Both the position numbers and the translations under genes were made by a program. Below are positions 11,455 through 22,179 of a DNA stretch of 64,000 nt, piece by piece (positions within the stretch are counted from its first letter, which is position 1; every line of letters starts with the position of its first letter). The notes beneath the pieces were generated by a model. That model saw only the letters and a program-made list of their open reading frames with translations, was not told where the DNA came from and searched no databases. Origin of the DNA: Kitagawia praeruptora (Eukaryota > Streptophyta > Magnoliopsida > Apiales > Apiaceae); contig CM075348.1 of NCBI GenBank assembly GCA_037693485.1, positions 33,722,501 through 33,786,500 of the forward strand, read 5' to 3'.

Positions 11455-12265
11455 ATCTAGTGCCCTTCTGGATTCTCTTTGTGCTCCATCCAAGGATTCA
11501 CTTAGAGCCTAGAAGGACTCACCAGGTTCCCTAAGCATATCCATGTATTCACCTAGTGCCCTTATGGATTCTCTATGTGCCCATATAGGTTCACTTAAAT
11601 CCCAAAAGGATTCACTTGGTGCTGCATGCATCCACGCGTATTTGTTTGGTATCTTAATGGATTCTCTTTATACCCTTTTAGGGATTCATTTGGTGCCCAA
11701 TTGGTTTCGATTTTTGCCCATAGCCGAGGTTCACATAATGACCAGTTGGATTCACTTTATGCCCTTATAAGGATTTGTATAGAGCCCAGAAAGATTAACT
11801 TTGAAAGACCTGTCAGCTGCAAGCACTTGATAGCCAGAAAAGATTTGCAAGCATGAAAGATTCACTTCGAAAAGCCCTATGAATCGTAGGCACACATTAA
11901 AAATTCCCATAAGCATGTGGGCACCTAATTAAAGGTTTTGGGAACCTAAGCATGGTAACCTAACCTAGAGTTTGATTGTACTTGAAAAGCCTTGAAAGGG
12001 ATTCACTTAGTGCCCAACCGGATTCTCTTCGTGCTCTTGCCATGATTCACCTAGAGCCCGGATGGATTCACTTCGTGCTCCCTAAAGCAAAAAGGATTCA
12101 TTTGATGCCCAGTCGAATTCTTCAAGTGCCCTTCTCAGGATTCACTTAAAGCTCAACTGGATTCGTCTTATGCCCTACTAAGGATTCACTTAGCGCCCAA
12201 TTGAATTCTCTAGGTGCCCTTCCCAGGATTCACCTAGAGCTCAATTGGATTCGTTTTGTGCCCTC
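11455..12265 (+). repeat. Degenerate tandem repeat with GTGCCC units
   Basis: A long run of 30-40 base units of the form GGATTCACTTAGTGCCCAAT then TGGATTCTCTTTGTGCCC. The start of each half-unit is ATTCRCTT and the end GCCC. Copies are interrupted at 11860-11990. Two short open frames here are fortuitous. I know of no function. Confidence 0.7.
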
Positions 12266-12846
12266 ATCGAAGCGATACGTAGATGAATTCTCCCACTTAT
12301 AAAGCTTGTATATGATTGAAAGAGCTTTCAGTCAACCGCTTCAACAAGCTATAGGAGGTTTACGTGTCATGACGGCTCGGGGGGTAGCTCAATTCCCCTA
12401 CGTTTGCACAGAGAAGAGCTTCCATCTTCCAGGTTCAATAACAGAATCTCGATCTAAACCGGCACAATGAAGCACAGATAAGTTCTACTTTCATGCCTTT
12501 ATATCCTTAACTATCATGCACATTTCCCGTTAATGAGAGCTTATATTCTGTCATGCTTAGATACATGTAGCTTTTAATGCGTATATTCCATGATCTTTAG
12601 AAATAAAATTTATGTGAGCTTATACTTAGGATGTTATCATGCCTTATAGGTTTATAGCTTACATAACATATATGCTTAGTTTATGATCTCGAACGTGTTA
12701 GTTGAATCAGTCAAGTAGATAATTGATATGCCACTTGAGAAGGTAGCAACATATATAATGTAGATAATCATTCATACATGCATACATGCATCACTTATAT
12801 GTGAGCTCTTTAGCTCGTATTACTAATCTATTTTTCCAGTTTTTAG

Positions 12847-13400
12847 TGTTATGCCCAAAAATCACCATGGGCTAGATTTAGACCTATTAAGTCGTAGGTT
12901 CCAATCAACAAGTATTGTATGAGCCAAGAGATAGATTGTATCCAGTACTAAATATGAAGATCAGACATGAAGAAATGAGCATTAGACAAAGAGATTATTA
13001 AGAGTTGACAAGTATCAAGAGGTTCCTGAAGAACCAGAAGCTGAGTAGATTATAAGAAGACCATGTTCCTCCCCGAGAAGAGCCCGAGTCAGCCTAGCAG
13101 CAACAATGAGGACAACAAGAAGTACATGGGAACTACAGAAATGCTCCCGAGACTAACAAATTTGTTATTTGTGCAGGTACAGTTTCCTGTAGAGAGGTTC
13201 CTGAGAACCAGATTTCGAGACATAGGTTCCTGAGCACCAGGTTCCTGAGCATAGATAGCAGAAAGATCTAGAAGCCAGCCAGATAGATGCTGACTTATTA
13301 TTGGAGAGTACTCCTAGGACGCAGCTGATCCTAGATTACCTCTAATAGACAGCATGCACAAGACAGTCAGATGAAAAGCAGCTTATCAGATAAAGCAACC
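12847..13400 (+). repeat. Diverged LTR-like copy inside element B
   Basis: 12850-12905 resembles the LTR start (TATGCCCAAAAATCACCATG, GGGCTAGATTTAGACC). 13185-13350 resembles the LTR middle (AGGTTCCTGAG repeats, TTATTGGAGAGTACTCC, GGACGCAGCTGATCCT). It is far more diverged than the two true LTRs and lies in the internal region. It could be an old third LTR from a recombination or an earlier element absorbed into this lineage. Confidence 0.65.
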
Positions 13401-13435
13401 TCTCGAGCAATTAAGTTATGATTTTCAAGGTTAAC

Positions 13436-13805
13436 CTCGTGCCCTTTTAAGGATTCATTTAGTGCCCTATTGGATTCGTTTTGTGCCCTCAGCATAGGTT
13501 CACATAACGCCCAATTAGGTTCACTTTATGCCCTTATTTGGATTCACATGGTTCCCTTGACAATCTTAAGATTCACCTTATCCCTTTTAAGGATTCATCT
13601 AGTGCCCTATTGGATTCGTTTTGTGCCCTCAGCATAGGTTCACATAACGCCCAATTAGGTTCACTTTATGCCCTTATTTGGATTCACTTGGTTCCCTTAA
13701 CAATCTTGAGGTTCACTCAGTGCCCAATTAGATTCGCTTTGTGCCCTTGTTAAAGGATTCACTCAGCGCCTAATTGGATTCATTTTGTGCCCTTGTCACG
13801 ATTCA
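13436..13805 (+). repeat. Second GTGCCC repeat block with 140-base tandem duplication
   Basis: The same GGATTCACTTAGTGCCC unit family as 11455-12265. A nearly perfect tandem duplication with a period of 140 bases starts at 13449 and 13589, containing GCCCTCAGCATAGGTTCACA in both copies. Confidence 0.8.
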
Positions 13806-13934
13806 AACAAGAAGACAAAGACCCGCATGGTTCCCTCAGAAGAAACATGAGAGCACTGAAGGGATTGGACCTTAAAATATCAAGCTATTTAGGTTCCTCT
13901 CGCATCCTATGACTTCGAGGAACCGGGGGGTACT

Positions 13935-14720
13935 TGTTGTGCCCAAAATATCCATGGGCTAGATTTAGGCCCATTAGGCTTAAGGATCCAATCCGTATGA
14001 GTAATATGGGTTATGATTGAGGTCCCTTAAGTTAAATGGGGCTAAATAGCATGTGAAATGGATCTAAACAGGTTCAGGTTCCCGAAGAGACAGGTTCCCG
14101 AAAGACAGCTTCCTGTAGACAGCTTCCCGAGAAACAGGTTCCTGCAGACAGGTTCCTGAGAGACAGCTTCCTGTACGAGAACAGATTTATTCCAGCAGAT
14201 TTATAGTACGATAAAGCCTCCTATTCTTTAGGAGCAAGTCATGAACATCAACTCCTTATTGGAATGTATTCCTTGGGCGCAGATGATCCTTGAATACATC
14301 TAATAGGACGAGAACTTGTAAACATACTCCTAGTCGGACTAGAACTCGAGTTCTATTCGACTTAGGTCGCCTATTCGTGGCTGAAATCTGGAGAAAAGGA
14401 GTTCCCCACGAATTAGGAACCTAGTTTATTGCCGCCTAACCAGACTTCTAGTCTAAAAAGAACTACGTGAACTTGATCCCTATATAAGCAAGGGTACGTA
14501 GGCACCTTGAGAACACGGTTGCAAGCCTCACAATACACCTACGAGATTCTTGAGAACGCACGACACAAGCCTCAAGGGAATTCGTGAGATTCTTGTAAAC
14601 GCTCTCGAGCTCAGTTCAACCCCTACAAAAAACCTCCATTCTCCATAGATTAGTTGATCGTTAGCCTTTACAACTCACCATAAACCTCTCAAAAGTTGTT
14701 ACGATATCCACTCATCAACA
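13935..14720 (+). repeat. Element B 3' LTR
   Basis: Same length as 8058-8843 and, by eye, one difference. Preceded by the purine-rich AACCGGGGGGTA. Confidence 0.95.
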
Positions 14721-14725
14721 GTATA
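14721..14725. repeat. Target-site duplication GTATA, right copy
   Basis: Identical to 8053-8057. Fixes the right end of element B. Confidence 0.93.
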
Positions 14726-14821
14726 TATTTTTCTTTTCTTTCTTTTTGTATTTCTTTCTTTGGTGTGTCTACAGGTTCTTTGAGGTAGACAACTTAAACA
14801 GGTTTTGAGGAGAGAGACTAG

Positions 14822-15775
14822 ATGGAGTACAACTTTGGTTGGAACAATACTCAGAATTTCTACAACAGTCAGGAACGATATCAAGACTTCAATCCTTACC
14901 CACAATTCAATTCCTATGAGGATTGTAATGCATATCAGGTGAATTCGTTCTATTCTGAGAACTCATTTTATGCTCCATATGCCCCTAGCAATGATTATTC
15001 ATATTCGTTTGAAAATCAATATCATGATGATCTTAATCCATATATGTGTAATGATGTTGATACGAGTTTAACTCAGTCTAATCCTTCTTTACCTGCTGAT
15101 TGGGAGATTGCGCTCAATAAAATGATTCAAGGAACTCAGTCTAATCCTCCTTTACTTTCTTTGGGAGTTTTTGATGAACCAACTTTAGAAATTGCTAGTG
15201 ATAATGATATTCCATGTGATTCAATAGCTTGGTACGAGGAGAATGCTAAACTAAATAATTTTATTTGGGAAGTTCGAGCAGTGTGGCATGAAGGTTGTTA
15301 TAGAACTCCTCCTTGTGTCAATTTTCCTCTATGCCATGATTCTTGTTTAGCAATTGATGATAATGTTGTGTCTGATGAGTCTACTTGTGTAGTTGATAAT
15401 TGTCCCATGCGCAATAATGATAATTTGGATGTAATTGAAATTCTACCAAATCTAGAAAATTTTGAGCTTAATACATTGGTAGACGAGATTAAAATTGATG
15501 AGTGTCCAATTATAGAAGAGAAGGAAGTTAAGATTGATGAAATTGAAAATCTTGCTTTAGAGTATAAGGATCCGATTTGGGAGGAGTATATGAGTCGTAC
15601 TTATAATGATTATTCTGACAATTTTTCTAGCTATTTTGATGTTTCCAAGTCTTTTGAGCATGATAGGTTCTTGAAAGTTTTTGTACCTTTTAATGAATCT
15701 AAGGTTTATTTGCACAATATGCTTATATTAGAAATTCGTAGATATGCGCATCTGTTTGCTTTTTCTCCTCATTGA
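14822..15775 (+). CDS. Element A orphan ORF, 317 residues, function unknown
   Basis: Begins MEYNFGWNNTQNFYNSQERY at an ATG about 100 bases after the leader resumes. The N-terminal 90 residues are rich in Tyr, Asn and Phe. The middle is acidic with several Cys pairs. The C-terminus ends LEIRRYAHLFAFSPH. I see no zinc knuckle, protease, RT or membrane segment, and I do not recognise a named domain. It sits where gag would start in an Athila-type element and is followed at 15823 by the Athila-type motif TGGTGGGAGGCAACCCA. An intact frame in an element with about 1 percent LTR divergence suggests recent selection or simply youth. Confidence 0.6.
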   Translation: MEYNFGWNNTQNFYNSQERYQDFNPYPQFNSYEDCNAYQVNSFYSENSFYAPYAPSNDYSYSFENQYHDDLNPYMCNDVDTSLTQSNPSLPADWEIALNKMIQGTQSNPPLLSLGVFDEPTLEIASDNDIPCDSIAWYEENAKLNNFIWEVRAVWHEGCYRTPPCVNFPLCHDSCLAIDDNVVSDESTCVVDNCPMRNNDNLDVIEILPNLENFELNTLVDEIKIDECPIIEEKEVKIDEIENLALEYKDPIWEEYMSRTYNDYSDNFSSYFDVSKSFEHDRFLKVFVPFNESKVYLHNMLILEIRRYAHLFAFSPH

Positions 15776-18472
15776 AGTTTCCAGGTATGTATAAGTCGAG
15801 CTATTGACGTTAAAGGAGCGCTTGGTGGGAGGCAACCCATGCATTAGTATAGGAAAAAAAAATCTGTTCAAAAAAAAAAAAAGCCCAGTCACGCAGAAGC
15901 TAAGCGCGCATCAGGCGCCCAGCCCGCGCAGGAGCGCCCAGTCACGCAGATCCCTGCTGCGCATCATGCGCAGTCCCGCGCCGGAAGCCCTGAAACGTAG
16001 CCTGCTGCTGCGTTACACCCCTCTGCCCAGATTTTTTCCCCGAAAATTGTGTTTTTGTTCACAAATTCAACCCCAAATTTTATCCCAACTCAAATTCTTT
16101 CAATCCCTAATTCCTATATCTATTCCACATCAAATCCTAACCTCTCTAAATCTCTCCTACACCCAATTTTTTTATAACCTCTCCATCATCTTATATATAT
16201 ACCCATCTATAAATACAAATCCAATTCCTCTTCTACTTCTTTAAATCTCTAAAAATTCAATTCTAAAGAGGAATTAATTGCAAGTTCACCTCTTCAATTC
16301 ATAGTGGGTTTATTTCTTCTCTCAAATTTTATTTTGATTACGAATTTGTGTTCTTGTAAATTGGGATTTATATTATTCTTGATATATTGGGGTATTTTTG
16401 GTGTGATATTGCTTGGTAATTTTTGGTGGAGCTTCTTGTGAGTTGGGTATTGATTCTTTTGGCTCGTAAGCATGGGAGAGATAGTGCTAATGTTGGGAAA
16501 TTTTTGTTTTCGACGGTGGAGGTTAAATTTAATCGGTTGATGTGAGGCTAATTGCTAAGGAAAGGGGATTTTTGCGAGGAAAAAAAATTGTTGGGTTGGT
16601 TCATATGATTGTTGAGTGGTTCGGGAGTTTTATGCCAAATGCAACCGTGATCACCTACGGAAGTGGTGAGTGGGTGGCTCCTAAGCGAATGCGGGGTGGT
16701 TTTCACACCCGACACCTTGATTCCAGGGGAGTTTTCTTTCTTTTCTTTTTAGTGTAGTTTTATTTTGTTTTTAGTTGTAGTTTTATATCTTGTTCATTAG
16801 TTCTTTGGGGACAATGAACCGCTTAAGTGTGGGGAAGGGTTCTCAATGTTAAGAGAATTTTAAAAAAAATAAAAAATTAAAAATACCAAAAATAATTCTA
16901 GCCATGCAATTTGATTAGTTGTTGTATTTTGCTTGATACACCCATGCATGCTTTATGAATTTTGTGCTCTTGACGCTTTTGTATGAGAAGTGACGTGCTT
17001 TGTTCTTGTGCACACACTTTCACTAGCAAGTTGAAGCTGGTAGACTTAATTGGATGTTGTAAGTGATTAGAATGACATGAATATGTGCACGATGACTTGG
17101 TTTTCATGCTTTGAGTACAAGTAGGTGCGTTAGAGAGTCTTGTTACTTGGGATTGATTATGTTTTGTCACACCAAGTGAGTTTTTGAGCCTATATGCATA
17201 TCTTTTGCATGATTTTTCGTTTGCATTGAGTGTCCACATGTTGTTTACATTGCTAGCACTTACTTGAGATCTTTCTTGAAATGCATGACATTAATTGATG
17301 ATAAGATGATAAAGGCAATTAGGTATAACCTCGTATTTCCCATATTTCCACACCTTTTAAACATGATCAATTAGTTAACCCTTTGAGCTTAATCATATTC
17401 TTTCGGTGACACACCACATTACTTGCCATTATCCTTTTTATTCTATTGGCCTTACATTGAATTTGAACCTAAATTGTCAAAGGCTAGTATCGTGCTTAAG
17501 GGAGTAATAAGGTGTTCATAAAAGGGGGGTTATTGATGATCATACTTTTGGGGAATATGGATTTTGGATTGATGCTTGCTAGTCGAAATTCATAAAAAAT
17601 ATCTATGGATCATTGTGTTTATTCCTTAGCTCTCTTGAAAAAAAAACAGAAAAAAAATAAATAAATTTGAGAGCATTCTTATGTTTGTATGATCCTTCTT
17701 CATTCGACTAGTCAAGTTATTATGTAAGGGTTATTGAAAAATCCAAGTGTGGGGAAGTATTTGTTTTAATAGAAAGGGAGTTGAATAATGATTATTGTTG
17801 GGTACTAGCTTTTGACATTAACCTGTTTTAGCTTTACTTGACATACCTGGTCCCTAGCCCACGCTACAACCCGAATAAAGACCTTTTGATTGTCATCAGT
17901 GATGTATGTTGTGTTGAGAGTGAGATTGATTGCGAGTGTCAAGTTGTGTTTATGATTTTGTTGGAATTGAGTGATACACTTAACCTTGTTCTTGAGTGAA
18001 TATTTTTGAGTGAAAGGTGAGTTATTACTTGTTTTGGCATAGGAGATCCCAGGTTTAGACTTAAAGATGTATTTCTTGTGGGCTTAGCATGATTACCAAC
18101 GATTTTTACACTTGACATGAATTTTTATGACCTTCTGCATGTTGGTTGAGTAGACTACGTGAATACTTGCACTTTCGACACCAAGACATCGTATGTTTAC
18201 TTTGATTCTTAAGTTGATGTGGCATGAGAGGACTTGTGTGTGTGGTGTTGTGTTAGCATTGATCTTTTGCATGGTTAGATGAATTTTGTGGGTATATTCA
18301 CTATAAACCCTCACGAGACAACACTCGTCCTACTAGGGCTGCCTAGGGGTTTACCGGCTTGTTGCATATGCTCAATGCAATCGTGTCATCTACGAAAGTG
18401 ATGTTTGTTAGAACTTAGTTTTTATTTCACTTATTTGCCCGAGGACGTGCAAATGCTTAGTGTGGGGATGTT
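15776..18472 (+). other. Element A non-coding internal region
   Basis: No gag-pol domains. The TGGTGGGAGGCAACCCA motif lies at 15823-15839. A GC-rich, CGC-repeated block follows at 15900-16010. Three copies of a polypurine-like AGTGTGGGGA motif occur: near 16826, near 17750, and the real tract at 18460. The open frame at 15804-16244 runs through low-complexity sequence and is not convincing. Confidence 0.7.
18460..18472 (+). other. Element A polypurine tract
   Basis: AGTGTGGGGATGT directly before the 3' LTR, of Athila type. Confidence 0.8.
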
Positions 18473-20145
18473 TGATAGAGTATATTTTTATATATATTCT
18501 AGATGATTTTATTCTCATATTTATTGTGTTTTGCATTGATTTGGATTTTTATTTAATAGATTTTATTGTTTTATTGTAGGAAATAAAGAATTCATGACTT
18601 GGAAGGATTTGGAGCAAAAAGAGCTATTTTGGAGATAAAATAGGAGAAAATTCGTATTATTGGACTACACGGGCTGTGCTACACTGTTTTGGCCATATCT
18701 TGAGTTCCAGAAGTCAGAATTTGACGATCTTACTGTCCACGCGAAGCTTGTGGAATTATCTTTAATTCAGAGGTGGTCCAATAAGCAAAATTCAGTTGGA
18801 AGAGCCCCGAAACAGAGGAGTAAATATAGTTACGAATTTTAATTAAGGAATCCTATTCAGTTATGGAATCCTACTTGTAATTTATTTAGAGTATTAAAAT
18901 ACTTTTATTGGGCAAGACTTTTATAGCCTATATAAACACATCTAGGGTATTATTTTAAGGGTATTCATAACCTATTTTCATTACTATTCATATTTTTAGA
19001 TCTAGAACTATTTTAGAGATAGACTTTTGAGAGAAAAAGGAGAGAATCAATTGGAGAAGAAGATTGAAGGAAGGAGTGAAGGGATTCGTCCGGAGTTCAA
19101 GACACTTCAAGATTTGTATTCTTTATTCTTAAATTCTAAACTCATGATTTGTGGTTTTTTATATATATACTTGTTTTGTTCAATTATGAGTAGTTAATTC
19201 CTTTTATCCAAGAGTTGGGTAGTATTCGTTGATTTATCGAGTTTGTTTGATTTCTCTTGCTATTGTTAATCTGTCATTGAGAGCTTAATTCAATTAGAAG
19301 AGTAGCTAACTTTTGATTGAATCTATAGGGATTATAACAAATCGGGAGAAGAGTTGTAATTCTAGTACATGACATGATAGACACAATTTAATTATTGAAT
19401 CGGGAGATTAATAAAGGAATTGTGAAACTGTTAATCCTTGGTTTTAATAGTTTATGATTATACTTTGATTGACCATGGAAGTGGCGATTAGAGGATGACT
19501 GTAGGCATTATGAATTAACTTGGGAGAGGAATTTATAAAGGGGGTGTTTGGAAGTTAGAGGTTTGGGATAAAATTAGAGGTTTGGGGGTAGATTAGAGGT
19601 TTGACCAAATGAAACCTCTAATGTGAGTGTTTGGTTGTTAGAGGTTTGAGTTAGAGGTTTGTGATCAAAAAGCTAATTTTGAAAAAGCTCCTTTTAGGAG
19701 CTTTTTCAATTAGAGGTTTGCTATGTGTCACAAAAAGTTATTCAAAAAGCTATTTACCAAACACTTTTATTCAAAACAGCTAATTTCAATCCGCTAGTCA
19801 AAACAGCTAATTCAATCCGCTAGTCAAAACAGCTAATTCAATCCGCTATCAGCTAACAGCTATCAGCTAATTGCCAAACAGGGCCAAAATTTAGAAGGAT
19901 TGTTTTTAACAAACAAGAGACACAAATTAGACATTCTTGGTAGTCAATTGAAGAACCCCAAATCTTGGATTATTTTCTCTCATTGTTATTATATAGTTTT
20001 TATTTGTTTATTAGTTTAATTTAGTTAATAATCATAATCACCAATCTATTCTTCCACACTTCTGAATTGCAAGAGATAAAAGACTTGAGATTGACATTGA
20101 TATCAGTCCTTCCCTGTGAACGAACACATAAAAATACTACTAACA
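18473..20145 (+). repeat. Element A 3' LTR carrying a MITE
   Basis: Partner of 6653-7976, with TATATAAA at 18929-18936. It is 349 bases longer, exactly the length of the MITE plus its 3-base duplication. Confidence 0.93.
19540..19885. mobile_element. MITE in the 3' LTR, Harbinger-like by TSD length
   Basis: The ends are GGGGGTGTTTGG and CCAAACAGGGCC, inverted with mismatches. Comparison with the empty site in the 5' LTR shows a 3-base duplication AAA (19537-19539, 19886-19888) and a 346-base element. The centre has the hairpin AAAGCTCCTTTTAGGAGCTTT. The right arm has three copies of CAATCCGCTA near 19787-19860. A 3-base duplication favours PIF/Harbinger over hAT, although AAA is not the usual TTA/TAA. 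Confidence 0.85.
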
Positions 20146-21963
20146 ATTCTGATCCACAACCAAGCTTTGAAGTGCTTCAACCGTCAATTGTGGTGGAACA
20201 GACCCTGATCCTGAAGCACTGTCATGTTGCACAGGCTTCAGCCATTGTGACAAGAAGTCAGAGCTAGAGCTAGGCAAGCTAGACTCCTCAGTTACAGATG
20301 CAACTTCTGCAACCGGATGGATTGACTCTCCTACCGGTGTCTCCACAGAAGTGGGATGAGGTACACCAGTAGTTGACACAGGCACAGAGTCTCTAGTGAA
20401 AACTAGTGGAACCTCTGTGTTTGTGATGGTGTCATCAGGAGATGCCCTAGCATGCATTCCCTCACCATCTAAATGTGGGTCCTGGGTGGTGAGCAAAGTG
20501 TCATGCACTAAGTCACTTGAGTCCATTGGCTCACCAAGAGAAAAGGATTCTTGGTGATCAGTGCCTTGCTCTTCAATTTCTTGAATTACAAGCTCCAAAG
20601 AAATTTGAGATGAAGATTCTGGAAGAGTAGTGTGTTGCAGAGTAGATTTTGGCAACTCCCCCTGAGAGATAGAGGGAGTTTCAAGTGTGATGTGCTCTCC
20701 ACTCAGTGTAGTGCCAGCCTTATCACTCCCATGTGCTGACTCAATACAAGAAGGTGCATTGGGGAGGATGCTTGATTCTATAGATGCACCCTGTTGAGAG
20801 GATACATCTAGTGAGCTGTTTGCCCCTGATTTTACAACTTCAGCCATTTGTGTGACTGAAGAGGTGGTCTTAGTTTTCTTCTTCTTCTTTGGCCTTAGTA
20901 AGGGTGACTCTGGTTCCTCACTTTCTAGACCTAGTTCAACAGCTAATGCTGCTTCAGATAGAATATTTAAGGGTGCAGACATTACTTCTTTTCTCTTCTT
21001 TTTACTAACATCACTCTTTTGAGAGGATGATGCAGTTGGCTCAGTGATTGGTAAAGTGTTTGGTTGAGAGGGTTGGTTAGCTAGCCCTGGGTTAGCATTT
21101 TGTTCTACTTGCTTGGGCTTAGCTAACTCAGACTTAGAGGCAAATGTTGGCATGTTGTGGGGGTAAGTTCTAAACAGACTCTCCATATGGGGAGTTATGT
21201 TAAGTCTTACATCCACATCATTCCTAGTCTCCAAATTACCAAAAATGAGTTTGGTCATGGATTTAGGATAGCCTATTCTATTTTTATTCATCCCATCTAA
21301 TTCAATCAATTTATCATCTAAGAAATTAAGGACAGATTGAATAAAACGAGGGAAGAAAATTTCATTACCTCTCTTGGCTGAATTCTTACCAAGTCTCCCA
21401 TACAGCTCCTGCAGAATGATGAGACCAACGTCTATCTTCTTTCCATAAGCTAAGGCATAGCCTATTTGCTGTGCAGGAGTACTGATTTGGTCATAGCTAG
21501 ATTTTCTTGCAGTGAAGACTTGAAGAAGTGTAGCAAACACATAACTCCATTCCTTCCTCAAATGCTTCCTGTTCAAGTGCCCAAGACTGATTCTGTCTGC
21601 ATATTTGATGAAATCAAAGAAGTCTTCCAATTCAGCATTTGTAGCAAGTGGGTCATACACCTCTCCTTTGGTACCCATCCCAAGTGCCTCATTCATATCC
21701 TCGGTGGTGATAGTGAGATTTTTGTCTTGAATCTTGCAGTAGATGATGTACGAGGATATTGCAGAGTCAAGAGCCACCACCTCCACTGTAGCATACTGCC
21801 AAAACTGTTCTAGAATGTCGAGATACAGAGTTGGGTTAACAGATAGAGCATTCTTGATGTACGATTCAGACATCCACTTCACAAAGCACTTGAAATTGGC
21901 GTTGGGTGCTTCAACATCACTAATTAGAGCAATGAAATTGGTGTTGAACTTTACTGTTGCCAT
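20146..21963 (-). pseudogene. Element C third ORF (env-like position), N-terminal part
   Basis: I favour the ATG at 21963 (MATVKFNTNFIALISDVEAP) over the longer frame from 22179, because similarity-like composition starts there. The first roughly 270 residues look globular (FVKWMSESYIKNAL, then YLDILEQFWQYATVEV). The rest is Ser/Pro/Glu-rich and probably disordered, with a basic patch KKKKKTKTTSS. I see no signal peptide or membrane segment, so 'env-like' describes position after pol, not proven function. Element A entered at 20146. The frame resumes at 6652 in the same phase. Confidence 0.75.
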
Positions 21964-22179
21964 TTGTGTGAGAGAGAGAGAGAGAGAAGAAATCGAAGGT
22001 TGAAGAAGAAATTTAGCTTTTGCAGTTAGGGTTTCAGAGGTTTTGGGAGTTTGGATGCTTGAGAAACCGAATGAAATGAATCGAATAGATGTGAAGTTGT
22101 AAAAGTATGAAGTACTTGAATTGTCGATTAGATGTATGTTCTGTATCGACAAGTCAGGCATTCGAGAAGTAGAAAACAA

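Larger units (their letters stand above)
8058..14720 (+). mobile_element. Element B: young gag-only Gypsy retrotransposon (TR-GAG-like)
   Basis: 6663 bases with two 786-base LTRs that differ, as far as I can see, at one position (T versus C at 8552/14429), and a perfect 5-base target duplication GTATA. A primer binding site (TGGCGCTAGAAGGAGGGG) follows the 5' LTR and a purine-rich ACCGGGGGGTA precedes the 3' LTR. The only coding region is a gag (8890-10341). The remaining 3.6 kb has no protease, RT, RNase H or integrase. This gag-only structure matches the TR-GAG class described in coffee and other plants. It must borrow pol from another element. It is the youngest layer of the nest. Confidence 0.9.
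6653..20145 (+). mobile_element. Element A: Athila-like Gypsy element without pol, split by element B
   Basis: LTRs 6653-7976 (1324 bases) and 18473-20145 (1673 bases, enlarged by a MITE) flank an internal region of about 3.8 kb once B is removed. The primer binding site at 7980-7996 (TGGCGCCGCTGCCGGGG) and polypurine tract AGTGTGGGGATG at 18460-18471 are of Athila type. The conserved motif TGGTGGGAGGCAACCCA lies at 15823-15839. No gag-pol domains are present, so it is a non-autonomous large derivative (LARD-like). The flanking bases AATCT (left) and ATTCT (right) are a one-mismatch target duplication inside ORF3 of element C. Confidence 0.85.

Noticed and set aside
15804..16244. 146-residue frame after the orphan ORF in element A
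   Set aside because: It passes through poly(A), a CGC-rich block and low-complexity Ile/Leu/Pro sequence. No support beyond openness.
20140..22179. ORF3 start at 22179
   Set aside because: The extra N-terminal stretch is low complexity and overlaps the TCGA motif region. The ATG at 21963 opens the protein-like part.
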